From: Aulostomus chinensis
Lineage: Eukaryota > Chordata > Actinopteri > Syngnathiformes > Aulostomidae
Reading direction: 5' to 3'
Assembly (NCBI GenBank): GCA_037954235.1
Contig: JBBMOA010000010.1
Span: forward strand, 19,541,529 to 19,605,528
Length of the DNA stretch: 64,000 bases
Within the stretch, counting starts at the first letter, position 1. Each line of letters begins with the position of its first letter. The translations under genes and the position numbers were made by a program. Shown here piece by piece: positions 1-26,582 of the stretch. A model generated the notes under the pieces. The model ran no database searches. It had not been told where the DNA came from and was given only the letters and a program-made list of their open reading frames with translations.

Positions 1-22
1 GTCTTCTCTCCTCTCTCTTCAG

Positions 23-13764
<13,742 letters not shown>

Positions 13765-14930
13765 CCCAGCCATATTCACACTAAAACACAGACACATACA
13801 TGCAACAGAGCAAAAACAGAGCAGTAACACATTTTCACTTTCCTGTTTTCATGAATGCAACGTATTACATGTTTAGCACAAGGTGCGTTAAGCACTGTAT
13901 GATACATTTTAAACGCACTGTACAGGGCCAGAGTTGTTTTTCGCATGAGTTGCTACTTTGTAAACGTGTGGTGCTGCAAAATGTTTTGAGTGTTGTCAAA
14001 GACGATGTTTGCAAAGTTGAATTATTGAATGAAAAAGTTACCAAGTTATGTAACACTATATTTATACGTTCCAACTTCCAAAAATTACATTTATTTAGTT
14101 GTAATGTCCATTTCATGTTCTTTGGGCAAAGTGACAGGCATTAAGCTGCAGTGTTTTTAAAGTTTTTATTCACCTGTTTATTTATTTGACCTTTTCTAGT
14201 ATTTTTTTTTTAACTTTCTCCCGTGTCCTCTTTCATGTTTGCATGGTTCAGTTCGGTTGTAACCAATCCCATTGCCAAACGTTCCTAAAACCATCTCAAA
14301 GGCATCGCTGCTGTGCTTCATTTGATCTGGACTTGCCACTTGTACAGCATTTTTGACCATTACTCCAGTGTTTAGTCTGCGTGAGCGCATGCATACACAT
14401 GAAAAATGATTTGTGTGGGGTTTTTTGGTTTTTGGTTTTTGGTTTTTCTGTAGCTACATGTTCGAGCGTGCCGAGTGTGAATCATGGGATGAGAGGGTGT
14501 TACCAATCGTGTGTGACTCTGCCTTCTGTAAAGTGTAAACATATGAAAAGCTCTCTAACACTGCCAGTATGTTCCAATAGGTTGTTTAAAATGGAGTCTC
14601 GTCGAGTCGGGTCAATAATTTTGATGCGTATGTGACAAAGCCCTGTTTTATGTCTTTTTATAAACACCAAGCTTTAAACAGAGCATACACTTCTACAGTC
14701 TGTTTTATTTGTACTTGAGTCGATGAATACGTCAGCATGAACTCAGCGTAGCCCTGTAAAAGACTCATATCAGTTTTCCGGTAACATATCAGATGCGCAC
14801 AGACTGCAACCGTGTTACCATGTTGCCTACTCAACTTGTTGCCTTTGTGTTGTATCGTGATGACATAGTTTTGTTTAATTTCAGTATCTTTTTTTTTTTT
14901 TTCAAGTAAAGTTTGTCTGAAAAAAACTTT
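13765..14930 (+). other. stx1a: stx1a 3' UTR with AGTAAA signal
   Basis: A/T-rich non-coding stretch after the canonical stop. A variant poly(A) signal AGTAAA at 14905-14910 follows a long T run. GT-rich sequence lies just downstream (TTTGAGTTTGTTTGTTTC), as expected of a cleavage site near 14925. The true end is not proven. Confidence 0.45.
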
Positions 14931-16984
14931 TTGAGTTTGTTTGTTTCTTCCCAGCTGCTATGTGTTATGAATATCTTGATTTTTAAAGGGGTCGGAACTT
15001 TGTTCCAACAAAATGAACAAATGCTACATCGAAATATAAATCAAAGCTTTGGATATATTTTTTCAATTCTTATTTTTTATATTCTTCAGACCATAAAAAA
15101 AAACTGATCACATTTTAAAGATGGTTAGTCCAAAAACAAACAAATTGAAAAATAATTATTGTAAACATGGGAAAAGACATACAATTATGATATAAAAAGG
15201 GGACAATAATCCTTGAATTGCACCAAATCAATGCTTTCAATACTTTTGTGCCAACTGGCCCATTAATACCACTTGCAATTGTTTTTTTTTTAATTATAAT
15301 TATTTTAGATAAATAGGAAATAAAATAATTTGACTACAAAGTGACGTAGAATATTAGAACTAAGCTGGAGAAATCAGACTTGGTTTTACTGTTAAGGTAA
15401 TTATGTCGTAAAACCTTTATAAAATGAAGTAAAAGGTGTGATATGTCTTAGTTTTACTCTTTGGAAAACCATCTGGTAGTGACATGGGTCATATAACATG
15501 GAAACTAGGGGGAAAAATATATTTTGCTGCTGTTGGAAAATTGTGCAATGAAATATTAAAAAAAGCAGTATACTGCAATAGAAAGGTGTGTGTTTCATAT
15601 TAATATCTCACATTGCATTTTAGGCCCCAGGTCACACGACGTGGCAGTTGCTCTAATGAAAATATAATACTTTTTGAAGAACTGCATTAAAATATGCATA
15701 TGTACTCAAGGATGCAATAAAAATAGGTACATCCCCTATTTCAAGTTGGTAGTTCAATCTGGCACTGGTTTATACTCCAAAGGTCACATGACACGTTATC
15801 TATTGGAAAGAGAAAAAAAAAAGGAATTTTCCTTTAAAATAGTCTAAAAAGGTAGTAGTAGACGTGCGACTTACTTGTCCAGTGTAGTAACAATATCTGT
15901 TTTTTGTTTTTTTTTAATTCACAGTCACTTTTTCATTTGCCATGGGAGCTTCTGTTCAAATATTCAAGTAAAACGTCAGAACACCTTGCCAATCACATGA
16001 TTTTGCAACAGGAGCCCTTATTGACTACTATAGGTTAGTCAGCACAAAGGTACTGAAATGAATGTCATCAACTATCAACCACCACCTCTGTAAAAGATTT
16101 ATATTTGTATGTATTTGTGTAGGCATATCCTCATCTGGAACTAGGCTGCCCCCTTGTGGCCATTATAATGTTTGTTTTTCACAGTTCCAGCATCTGTACT
16201 GTCCTCTCAGGATATGTCATCACTGAAACAAAAGACAATATTGAAATTTGTTTTTCAAAGGATAACAAAGGAAAAAAGTGGACAGTTCCATATGAACACC
16301 CACCCTTCTTCCTGAATAGTGACTAAATCCCGCTTAACTTTCTGGAACTTTTGGTTACAAGGATTAGCATGTTTACTTGTTTCCAACTGATTAAGCCATT
16401 AGTCATAAAGCTACATAGTAAGACATCAGAGCAAAATTAAAAGCAGTGACTGTTTAATTTTTGACTTGGACAAGAATGACTAAGAAAAAAAAAAACACCC
16501 AAAATGAATGCCACCTCAGCGATTACAGCGAGTACGTACTGACAGCAAACAAATGATATGGCACGCTCAAATTCACAGCAGTAAGTTTACAATATTAATC
16601 ATTATACATGATCACAGCAAGAAAAGTCAAGTGACCGCAACTGACGTTGATACATTCAGAAACTTCCACTTCTTTTACATGAAACTTGAGTGTATTTAAA
16701 CAAGGTATCATTACTAAAAACATCCGATTACTTTTACTTTATCTAAATTGTTGATGACTACACTGATCTGATGTAGAGACAGTGGTGCCTGGTGTCTTGG
16801 ACCAAAAATGACAACATGATGTTAACTCTGCGGCATCGAAAAAAATCTAGATTATTTCAGAATTTTACAAACATTTCAAAAACAAGGCATTCGTCGAAAA
16901 CGAAAAATCTGATCTCAAACCATTCATTCAAATCTTTACCGTCAGATACGAAAAACTAAAATGCCGTGACGTAAACTAGTGGAG
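14931..16984. other. intergenic region between convergent stx1a and the caspase gene
   Basis: A/T-rich sequence without a convincing exon. Both neighbouring genes point into it, so it should hold the 3' UTR of the caspase gene. An ATTAAA on the - strand near 16452-16457 is a candidate poly(A) signal. No structured RNA was recognised. Confidence 0.5.
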
Positions 16985-19827
16985 TCACTGAATTTGGTTT
17001 TGGAGGCCAGGAAAGAGATAGAAGCGTCTTATCATGGTGCATCTGTCTTTGCTTGGAATCTGTCTCCTGTGTTGAAATGTGAATTCTTCTTCAAAGCGTT
17101 GCATGACCTGCAAATGGAAATAGAAATAATGGAAGTGATTCTACAGCTCCATACAGTTATTAATTTCCACACTTGGCTGAGCTTGAAACATCTACAAACT
17201 AAAAAAATGTGATACATGGCGTGGTTATGGCTGCCCTTTAAAACAAGGCTCTTATTGTTTTGCTTTTTTTTCATTAATCGCTGCGTTCCCGTTGAGCACA
17301 AAACAACCCCAACGTGATGCATTGTGGGTCATAACGTCGGATGTGTTATTAGTGGATAAAATGCCTATCAAGTAAAGCGTATTTCTGATATTGGAAATAC
17401 AATTACACGCAAAACTAGTCAAATACCAAACTGTGTAAATGTGCGTTTTAAAGCAGATGTTAATGTCTGACCACCCAAGGATATTTTCACATCCAGAGGA
17501 GTGTTGAAATCAGCAAAACGTACCTTTCTGAAAAGCTCCTCAATGTCATCCCTCCATCCATACGTGTTCAGTACGTCAACAAAATACTGAATAAGAACAG
17601 ACCCCCGCTCAGTGTGTCTGTATGAAACCTGATCTGCAAAAAAAAAATACACAGAAAATACATGACATATTCATCAATACATGTTCATCATCACAGGGAG
17701 ATTTGCTGACGCGCACTGACCAGGGGTGCAAGAGAGAAGAGAAATGAAATCTTTCTCTTTAGGTGCAAATCGCAGAGCATCTTCGACGTAGTCAGGAGAT
17801 GCGGACGAGCTCGGCTGCTGGGTGTTGTCACACACCGTGTTTTCTGCACCATCTGATACGAGCACGGATCCTTTCTCGTCTGTGTCATTCAAAATAAAAA
17901 ACAAAAAAAAATTCACTCACTTTAGGACAGCAAAGATGTTAGACAGTAGAAATTTGCTATCAACTTAAATCATATCTACGGAGAGTGCGTTTAGCTACGC
18001 AGTCCAAAAAAGAAATGATGTTCAATCACCTCCTCTGCACGCCTGGATGATGATGATCTTGGGTTTGTCCTCCATTAATGGACAGTTCACTGTGTTCAAG
18101 TATTTGTAAATGTCGCTGACAGGGAAGATGTCTGGTTTCTCATCAGATATTGGATTATCATTCCAGTTGACACCGAGCACAGCTCCCATTTTCCCGTGAG
18201 ACATGATAACCACGAACACGCTGTCGGTCTCTTTAAGTTTGGGATGCTTGGAGAACTTCACGAGAGCCTCTTTAATTTGCTAGGAGAACACAAAAAAGTC
18301 AGACATCGGTCAATGACACTTTGGATTCACTGCAATAAGAGGATTTCTTTTTTTTTTTAAACGTACCTCTCCTGTGAGGTTGCTGTATTGCACCACCTCG
18401 TACCCATTGGCTCCTAACAGGTTCTTCATGTTCTGTTCATCCATCTCAGCGCCGGCTCTGTTCAGCCTCTCATCAGCGAACTTAATATTAGTGATCAAAA
18501 GAGCCACGCGGCTCGCTATGGATGTTTTGGTCACACGGTAAGTCTAAAACAAAACAATACAAAAAAAAGTTCAGATCAAATGAAGACGTACAAGAAAAAA
18601 AAGGAATTTTAGATTGAATTTAAAAAAAAAAACATCTGATGTCAACTTTTTTCCAATTACATGAAATCTTGGAGCGATATCACACTCGCTAGCCTCTACG
18701 CTACAACTACACGTTAACTAAACTAAATGTCCATTTGCAAACTTTCAAACGAATCATCTCGTATAATCCAAGTCTTCTTTAACTACAACAGTTCAGGTTC
18801 TACAATCTTGCCATTAGATTTGTTTTAGGACCTGGACAACGACAAATATTCACCCAAACATTAATCATGCAAAAAAATAATAGAAAATAAACAGTAATTT
18901 ACATCACAGTATGAAATGATGTCAGAAAAGAAGGTGTGACAAGATGATGATATTAAATGCGTGAGTCCCTGCCTGGCGGCAGAATTCTAGCCAGAGAATG
19001 AGTTAGAAAACAGGATTCCACTGCAATGTGAGCAAGTCACAGCCTGACTGGATTTTTTTTTGGGGGGGGGGGGGGGGGCTCAAATCAAAGCGATTTTAGA
19101 TTTGTATAATTTTGTTATTAAGCTTCGGTCTCCGTTAGCTTCAAGCAAAAGTATGCGACCAGCATTGCTGAGCTCCTGGATTTACAGGGAAGTCATGCAG
19201 AGGAGTATTTGACAGCAAATGAAACTTTTTGAGTGAAAATTCGCTTTAAGATGCATGACTTGATGTCGTTGTCCTAAAACAATCTTCTCCAATTATTTCC
19301 ACTGCTAGAAAATAATTTGATTCAGTTTTTTATGAGACACCAACGCTTTTGTCACTCTGTTTCTCCCTCCAGAATGCCTGAGAGGTGGGGATGAGCGTGG
19401 TTGACCACCCCTGCACAACCTGGGAATCTGCAACTGAAAAGAGTGAAACAACACTATTATTCAAAATGAAACTTATTTCTGTACCAAACCTGCTAACAAG
19501 ACATGAGCCGTCTTGTTTATGTGGAAGGGAAGTATCTCAACTCACCTGAATGTGCAGGTTGCCCAGAGGACAGAGCCAGGTTTTTGTGAAGCGTAGGATC
19601 TCTGTTTAGAAGGTGAGCGATCATCTTCCAGCTGGCATCATCTCCTTTCTTCTTCACCGTGTCAATGAGCTGCCGAGCCTTGTTCCTTGTGCTGTTGTTC
19701 TCCTGAAGTATCGAGTCTTTCTCCGCATCACTCAAAATACGATCCTCCAGGAGATCATCCAGGAGGTCATCGATCACCGCTGACGACACACCGTCCACAA
19801 ACTTGGTCCTCACGCGGGCAAGTTCCG
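16985..19827 (-). CDS. casp1: caspase-1-like inflammatory caspase with CARD
   Basis: Cysteine protease activated on inflammasomes, which matures IL-1-type cytokines and triggers pyroptosis. Minus-strand exons are 19827-19546 (CARD), about 19433-19345 (linker, donor uncertain), 18543-18367, 18279-18030, 17879-17721, 17633-17524 and 17107-16985 (stop). Motifs include RVALLITNIKFADERLNRAG, the catalytic-His loop IMSHGKMG, the catalytic-Cys loop QACRGG, the p10 stretch SYRHTERGSVLIQ and the C-terminal RRFYLFPGL. The linker holds LVSDGA, a possible self-cleavage Asp. With a short first exon of the form ATG-G, which fits the phase but was not located, the protein would be about 397 residues, close to human caspase-1 (404). 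Zebrafish caspa has a PYD; this gene has a CARD as in other fishes and mammals. Confidence 0.88.
19062..19078. repeat. poly-G tract
   Basis: Seventeen consecutive G after a T run, inside a caspase intron. Confidence 0.9.
19546..19827 (-). CDS. casp1: CARD exon of the caspase-1-like gene
   Basis: A 282-bp exon with acceptor TTACTTGTAG and donor GTGAG. The peptide begins AELARVRTKFVDGVSSAVID and continues with LLDDLLEDRILSDAEKDSIL, typical of the caspase-1 CARD that binds ASC or NLR CARDs. It ends ALSSGQPAHSG, open into the next exon. 286 bp (19558-19843) are identical to 25403-25688. A SINE sits about 95 bp upstream in the preceding intron. Confidence 0.9.
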
Positions 19828-19921
19828 CTACAAGTAAGAAAAGCATCATACGCTTAAGTTTCTGACCTTGTCAATCAGGCAGGGTAAATATTCAAAAATC
19901 ATTTCAAAGAGTGATTTATTT

Positions 19922-20167
19922 GGGGTGCACGGTGGTGCAGTGGTTAGCACTGCTGCCTGACAGCAAGAAGGTTCCGGGTTCGAGTCCTGGCTTGGGCAGG
20001 GGATCTTTCTGTGTGAGTCTCCATGTTCTCCCTGTGTCTGTGTGGGTTTTCTCTGGTGCTCCAGCTTCCTCCCACAGTCCAAAGACATCAAGAGGGGACG
20101 AGGCTGATTGATACTCTAAATTGACCGTAGGTGTGAATGGAATGAAGACAATGGATGGATGGATGGA
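19922..20167 (+). mobile_element. tRNA-derived SINE with internal deletion
   Basis: Has the A-box (GGTGCAGTGGTTAGCAC) and B-box (GGTTCGAGTCC) head and the CCTCCCACAGTCCAAAGACAT body. It jumps from the GACCGTAGGTGTGAATGG segment directly to the ATGGATGGATGG tail, missing about 120 bp of the full copies. Confidence 0.85.
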
Positions 20168-23100
20168 TTTAATATTTCTGGATTGAAAAATTCTTAAACA
20201 CAAAATTTGGAGACAGCCATTAAAGGAGTTGTGCGAATAAACCAGCAAGCAGACCGTTTACAAATGACCAATATCTGTCTACACATGTTGATATGATCTC
20301 ACGCCCTTAAAAAAATTCCCTTAATGTTAACATTAACGCCGGCGCGTTACCGGTGTTCCACATTCTCGTTCGGATTTTGTACCTGTGTTATTAATGTTGT
20401 ATATTTATGTGATGACAGAAAATACTACATGGCTTCTTGGTCATACTTGTTTTAATGTCGTAATACAGTATCGCAGCATGAGTAACGTAGTGTCAGTATC
20501 GTAGTGTCCGTGGGTTCACGCTTGTCAACAGTTGGATCCTATGTTCTCGGTGAGAACAGCAGCATCGTGGCGTAGTACCGGTTAATTAAAAACAAAAACA
20601 AAACAAAACATCTGTTGCATTTAAATGCAAAGCTTTTTGAATGATTTTTTTTAAAATTTTTCTACTGTAATGGTTCGCTCACAAGGCGCCCTAACGACTC
20701 CTTAAAGCTAAAAAAAAAAAAAAAAAAAAAAGACTTGGAGGTTTTTGCAGTATTTACAGATCGAGGCATCTTACCCGACATTGCTCAAGACTCGATGGAT
20801 TTCTTATGTTTTCTCCAGGAAACCTCCACCGCTCCTTCCAGTCTCTCCCTCTCTCTCTCTCTCACATTAGCGAGAATACGTTTTGCCGCGTACAACCAGG
20901 AACATCCGCCTGCGGCACTAAGAGGAAGTTTGCCTTTAATGCCGTCCAGGCGAAGGCCCGCCTACCGCCTTCGTGTCGGACAGGGTTGAGAGAAACAAAA
21001 CGAGCTCCTAACCTGATATTCTATCTTGATCCCTCGTCAGAGAACCGAAACGTGCACACACAAGTGTGTAGTTCTGTCAGTAGTGTGTATTCCTGGATAT
21101 TCAATGTAGTGGTTCCTGAGGGGGCAAAAGCAGCAGCGGAAACGCAGACATTGCAATATTCCACGTAGCACTGTAATCTAGACATGCACTCATGAAAGAT
21201 TTTGCTTCATTGACTGGTTGAAGTAGCAGTTTGGGCGTCTCAACTGGCAGAGGCATTGTTTTGAATATGCTGACACTCGTATAACCTATGTTTTTCATAA
21301 AATTTAAAAAAAAAACCTGAATTAGTCAGTGTGCAGTCAGAACAGCCCAAAAACATGAACTGGAAATATCTTTTCATCCTAAAAGTCATGCAATGGTACT
21401 GCAGCTTTTTTTTTTTTTAAATAATTAATGACTTGCAAAATGGTGAAGAGGGAATGAGAGGGGGAGTGTATGAAAATTAGCTCGCTGCAACTGTTTATAC
21501 CTCTTTTCGTGAAACTCCAGCAGCGTTTAGTAGACTAAAAAGAACTTCGCCCGACCTACCATGAGCGTGAAGGTGGATAGATGATAGCAGAGTATCAATT
21601 TTGAGTGAACTATACCTTGAAATCCTTTTATGGCTGCGTCAGTGCACTTTGGACTTGTCAGCTCCATAAAATGGCGCTGTAAATCTACATTTGTTCCCCG
21701 TGTGAACTGTTTAATCTTCTGGTTACGAGGAGCATTTTCTCATTCGCCTTTAAAAACAGCAGTGCTGGAAGACGTTCAAGTACACAGTTCCTTTGGTGAG
21801 AAGTTGGGCTAATTATTACCATGAATAGCTGCAACAAATTTTTGTTGAATACAAGCACAATGCCCAAATAATAAAGCACTCCGATGAAAGTGAAAGTCTC
21901 GATTCAAAATTTCTACTTAAGTAGAAGTAGAGAGGTATTTGATAATGAGTTTACTTTGTACAACACACATTCTAAATGATGTCTGTGTGTTCCACCACCC
22001 AGGAATGTTCATCGCCCAAACCAGTGACCTCCAAATGTCATGTGACAGTCGTACTACTCTGATTTCTTCCTCTTGGAGTTGGTAGGGTTCAAGGTACATC
22101 ATTTTCTTCATGTTTTACCGTGTTTCTAGGAAAAATCTGGGTGCACCCAACCAGTCAACTTTGCTTCAGAAGGATCTTATCGCGGTATTAAATAAGCAGC
22201 ATCAGCATTCAGTATTTCACCATGATTATTAGGAATTCCCCAAAACACATAGGAAAGTCATGAATGAGGAAATGAAACAGCATGGCTTTCCAGTGTTTCC
22301 TTTGATCCTATGACCTTTCCACCAGGGTCAAGGGGTTGTAGACAGGAACTGGTTAAGTAATGGGTTTGGAAAAATGTAGTACTGTTTCATAAAATGCAAA
22401 TACTAAAGTTAAACACAGATACCCCGACATTGTACTTCAGAACACTTTGTGAGTAAAAATACTTTTCACCACTGTTAGTCAGGCAACATTAGATTAGATT
22501 AGATTTATTGGTCCTCGTAAGGGAACTTGTTTCAATGCACCTTAAGAACACAGAAGACGTGGATACAAGATACATTTCCTCAGGGTGTGATTGTTCAATA
22601 ACTTCACATTTAATTGAGATATATTTCCTACATCCTACTTCTCCTATGTGTTTGGAACCTGCTGGGGTGCTGCGACATACAGTCCCTTCCCACGGCAGCC
22701 ACTTTGACATGTCAGTTTCGAAAAGAGAGACGGAGGCACATCTGACACGTTATTTGCAAATAATGGAACATCAACGTGAGAACAAGGCACTTAACAGTCA
22801 TCTCATCACAAATATGCAACACACAGTAGTCATGTGGTGACAATTTGCATTGACATTACTGAATATGCTTTGGGACACAATAAAACAAGACCACCCCTCT
22901 TTCTTTTCCTTATTTGGCATTGTGTGACCTGCTTCACAGACATTTGGCAGAGGACGCCACTTCCTGGAAAGGGAAGCCAGCCCGATTGCTAAGGAAGGAA
23001 TGATAATGACCTCTTCACAAAGACGGAAAGATTTTAGAGATACTTAAATAAATAAGCACATGGAGAACCTATTTTAAATTTACATACTTGTCCAACTTTC

Positions 23101-23905
23101 CTGTGGTGAGCTAAACAATTTACCAGGTGCATCTTACTAGTATTGCATTTGGCCCCAGTTCCGAACCACTGATTGACACAGAGCAGGAGGGATCCACGCT
23201 TTCATATTGTTTATACCAAATTCTGCCCCCACAATAGGAACGTCACAGCAGATATACAGACTCATCAGACAAGTCTCCTAAAAAAAAAAAAAAAAAAGAT
23301 TCTGGTGAGCCCACGCACAATGTAGCTTCATTTTGTAGTTCTGAGCTGACAGGAGTGGCATCTGGTGGGGTCTTCTGCTGCTGTAGGTCATGTGTTTCAG
23401 GGTTCCACCTGTGGTACGTTCCGAGATGCTGTCAAATTTGGTGTAAAAATCCCACGAGAGCATCTGTTTCTGAAACACCCAGCCGACATCCACGCCACAA
23501 CTGGATGCTCACTTCGAACTTAAGCAGTCTTTCCTCAGCTTGTCTTTATGAGTCGCTGCCATGTGATTGGCCAATTAGATATTTGCATTAACGAGCAGTT
23601 GAACAGGTTTACCCAATAGGGTGGCAGGTGAGTGTAGGCCCTTAATAGAAATTTGCAGGATAGGAATAATGACATCATCTGGAGGATTTCTGAACACTGT
23701 GGAAGAGTGATTGAGTTTTTTTACAACCTGCGGTAGATAAGCCAGTTTGCTCTGGGTTAATTAAGTTTGATGTATTTAAAAGAATGAAATGTGAAATAAA
23801 AAAAAAATATTCAGGAACTTTTCCATTACTTATTTCACAATAGCATGAAATCATTTGAGATGGTTGGATGGAAGAAATTATTTGCTAATTAATATAAAGA
23901 TTAAA

Positions 23906-23969
23906 TGCACGGTGGTGCAGTGGTCAGCACTGTCGCTGCACAGCAAGAAGGTTCCGGGTTCGAGTCCCT
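23906..23969 (+). mobile_element. SINE head fragment
   Basis: Only the tRNA-like head through the B box (GGTTCCGGGTTCGAGTCCC) is present, 90 bp before the next full copy. GATTAAATG occurs just before this fragment and again after the copy ending near 24441, hinting that they once were one insertion unit. Confidence 0.75.
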
Positions 23970-24058
23970 ATCCTGATTTTGCAGTGACATATGGATTAAC
24001 ATTTCATAAATTATAGTCTATTGATGTCATGTTTTGTTATTATAATGCTTTATGTTGG

Positions 24059-24441
24059 CTGGCACGGTGGTGCAGGGGTTAGGACTGTCGGCTCACAGCA
24101 AGAAGGTTCCAGATTCGAGCCTCGGCTCGAGCACGGGGTCTTTCTGTGTGGAGTCTGCATGTTCTCCCTGTTCCTGTGTGGGTTCTCTCTGGTACTCCAG
24201 CTTCCTCCCACAGTCCAAAGACATCAAGAGGGGACGAGGCTGATTGATACTCTAAATTGACTGTAGGTGTGACTGTGAGTGTGAATGGTTGTCTGTCTCT
24301 GTGTGTTGGTCCTGTGATGGACTGGTGACCTGTCCAGGGTGAACCCCGCCTCTCGCCCAAAGGCTGCTGGGATAGGCTCCAGCCCCCCACGACCCTTAAC
24401 AGGATAAGCAGAGGAAAATGGATGGATGGATGGATGGGTGG
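24059..24441 (+). mobile_element. tRNA-derived SINE, full length
   Basis: Head with A and B boxes, body with TTTCTGTGTGGAGTCTGCAT and CCTCCCACAGTCCAAAGACAT, 3' part CGCCTCTCGCCC / TAGGCTCCAGCC, and a GATGGATGGATGG tail. Confidence 0.9.
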
Positions 24442-24481
24442 ATTAAATGTTTGCACAATTCATGTAATGATTGAAGCCACA

Positions 24482-24864
24482 GGGGCTGCACGGTGGTGCA
24501 GTGGTTAGACCTGTGGCCTCACAGCAAGAAGGTTCCGGGTTCGAGTCCCGGCTCGGGCACGGGATCTTTCTGTGTGGAGTCTCCATGTTCTCCCCGTGTC
24601 TGCGTGGGTTCTCTCTGGTACTCCGGCTTCCTCCCACAGTCCAAAGACATGCAATTGGGGATGAGGCTGATTGATACTCTAAATTGACCGTAGGTATGAA
24701 TGTGAGTGTGGCTGGTTGTTCGTCTCTCTGTCGGCCCTGCGATGTACTGGCGACCTGTCCAGGGTGAACCCCGCCTCTCGCCCGTTGACGCTGGGATAGG
24801 CTCCAGCCCCCCCGCGACCCTTAATGTGTAGGAATAAGCGGAAGATGACGATGGATGGATGGAT
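24482..24864 (+). mobile_element. tRNA-derived SINE, full length, with target-site duplication
   Basis: Same structure as the copy about 40 bp upstream and in the same orientation. ATTGAAGCCACA occurs immediately before (ending 24481) and immediately after the GGATGGATGG tail, a 12-bp target-site duplication. Confidence 0.92.
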
Positions 24865-25394
24865 TGAAGCCACATGAGGAGGGGTGGGGGCAGCACATCA
24901 GCATCAGGTCTGCTCCTCCTGAGGCACATTCACAGCAAACAGACAATCACAGTATTACTGCAACAGATTACCCACATTTAGGTTTTGTATTTCAGCTCCT
25001 GGCCTGCTCATCACTGCGCTCTCCAAGTGCAATATTGTTAAGACGGAAACGTGGAAATTGTTCAACCTATTTGGATCTTCTAACTTTTATTTACATTCTA
25101 AATTCCTGGCATACTTTTTATGTTCCATTATATTTTTAGATTCATAATTTGATATATATATACACACATAGTGTGACAAAGTTGATTAATGTGTTACAAA
25201 GTTAAATGTGTTTGTTCAGGGATAAACATACACTTTGAGGATGTGAAAGTTGGGGAACGAGCACTGACAAGAGGCTCAGAGTACTTTCGCCACTGATAAC
25301 GTCAGTTTGCTCATGTCAAAGTACAATATCCTTGAAAGGTGCAAATAGCTCATAAATGGTGACCAGCTGCTTTGGAATGTCTCAGCTTACCTGT

Positions 25395-25672
25395 TTAATG
25401 GTGTTGCCCAGAGGACAGAGCCAGGTTTTTGTGAAGCGTAGGATCTCTGTTTAGAAGGTGAGCGATCATCTTCCAGCTGGCATCATCTCCTTTCTTCTTC
25501 ACCGTGTCAATGAGCTGCCGAGCCTTGTTCCTTGTGCTGTTGTTCTCCTGAAGTATCGAGTCTTTCTCCGCATCACTCAAAATACGATCCTCCAGGAGAT
25601 CATCCAGGAGGTCATCGATCACCGCTGACGACACACCGTCCACAAACTTGGTCCTCACGCGGGCAAGTTCCG
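25395..25672 (-). CDS. CARD-only duplicate of the caspase-1 CARD exon
   Basis: Identical to the caspase CARD exon over its acceptor and 286 bp, so it encodes the same CARD from AELARVRTKF to ALSSGQ. The 3' end differs: after SGQ it reads HH and a TAA stop at 25395-25397, four bases before an intact CTTAC-type donor (CAG|GTAAG on the - strand). No p20/p10 exon follows before the caspase gene. If transcribed with a start exon it would make a CARD-only protein, comparable in design to the primate caspase-1 regulators CARD16, CARD17 and CARD18. It may instead be an alternative or dead first exon of the caspase gene. Start exon and promoter were not identified. Confidence 0.6.
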
Positions 25673-26104
25673 CTACAAGTAAGAAAAGGATTACACGTTT
25701 CACTTAACCCTGTGAGGGAATTTTCCTTGTTACCTATTTAGAGAGCATTCTTCTTCTATATTGTGTTATATTCTATACTTTATTATAGAATTGCTTTTAT
25801 TTGATTTGTTTATTTATCTGTCTTGATGTCTTTAAAATCTACTGTGCCCATGACTTGTCTGTCATGCATAAATGACAAACTGTGTGAATCTTGGCAAAAA
25901 ACAAAGCAAAATATTTTTAAATGATCAAAAATGCCTGAATTAATTTAAATGTGACAGTGTTTGAATAAGCCTACAAGTGTCTATGAAACACTTTAACCAC
26001 ATCCAGTGATAGTGGGGGGGGGGGGTCATCAGCCAGCAGAACTTTTATTTTGAGGGTGCTGAGCTGGAAGAAATATAATTTCATGATAACGCATTGAAAG
26101 TACT

Positions 26105-26386
26105 TCCATCCATCCATTTTCTACTTTTTATCCTGTTAAGAGTCGCGGGGGGGGGGGGGGCTGGAGCCTATCCCAGCGGCCTTTGGGCGAGAGGCGGGGT
26201 TCACCCTGGACAGGTCACCAGTCCATCACAGGGCCAACACATAGAGACAGACAACCATCCACACTCACAGTCACACCTACAGTCAATTTAGAGTATCAAT
26301 CAGCCTCGTCCCCTCTTGATGTCTTTGGACTGTGGGAGGAAGCTGGAGTACCAGAGAGAACCCACGCAGACACAGGGAGAACATGT
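26105..26386 (-). mobile_element. SINE fragment lacking the tRNA head
   Basis: Minus-strand copy from the CCATCC tail through GTCTTTGGACTGTGGGAGGA to GGGAGAACATG. The A/B-box head is missing. Confidence 0.85.
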
Positions 26387-26582
26387 AAACAAATATTTAC
26401 AGTACATACATAATTATTACAATTAATATCACGATTATAAAAATATAACCATTAAATGTAACAGTCTTTAATTACTAGCTACTGTTAGTTAACTTCACAA
26501 GTATAAGGTAAAAGTGATCATTATGCTGTATTGGTACAATTATGTGTCACTGCAAATTTTTTAGTGATGGTTATAAGGCCTC

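Larger units (their letters stand above)
20168..25390. other. stretch between the two CARD exons
   Basis: No further caspase exon (no QACRG, SHG or p10-like peptide) was found on the - strand. It contains poly-A and CT runs (20711-20731, 20841-20865), a segment starting with TTAGATTAGATTAGA near 22490 resembling dispersed fish repeats, and SINE copies at 23906-24864. It may hide the short first coding exon of the caspase gene. Confidence 0.5.

Noticed and set aside
24490..24560. Possible functional tRNA gene (A and B boxes)
   Set aside because: The boxes belong to the SINE head. The segment continues into SINE body and no cloverleaf with a 3' end was recognised.
24079..24929. Long minus-strand frames shared among several loci
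   Set aside because: They are reverse-strand readings of the SINE family and recur wherever the SINE does.
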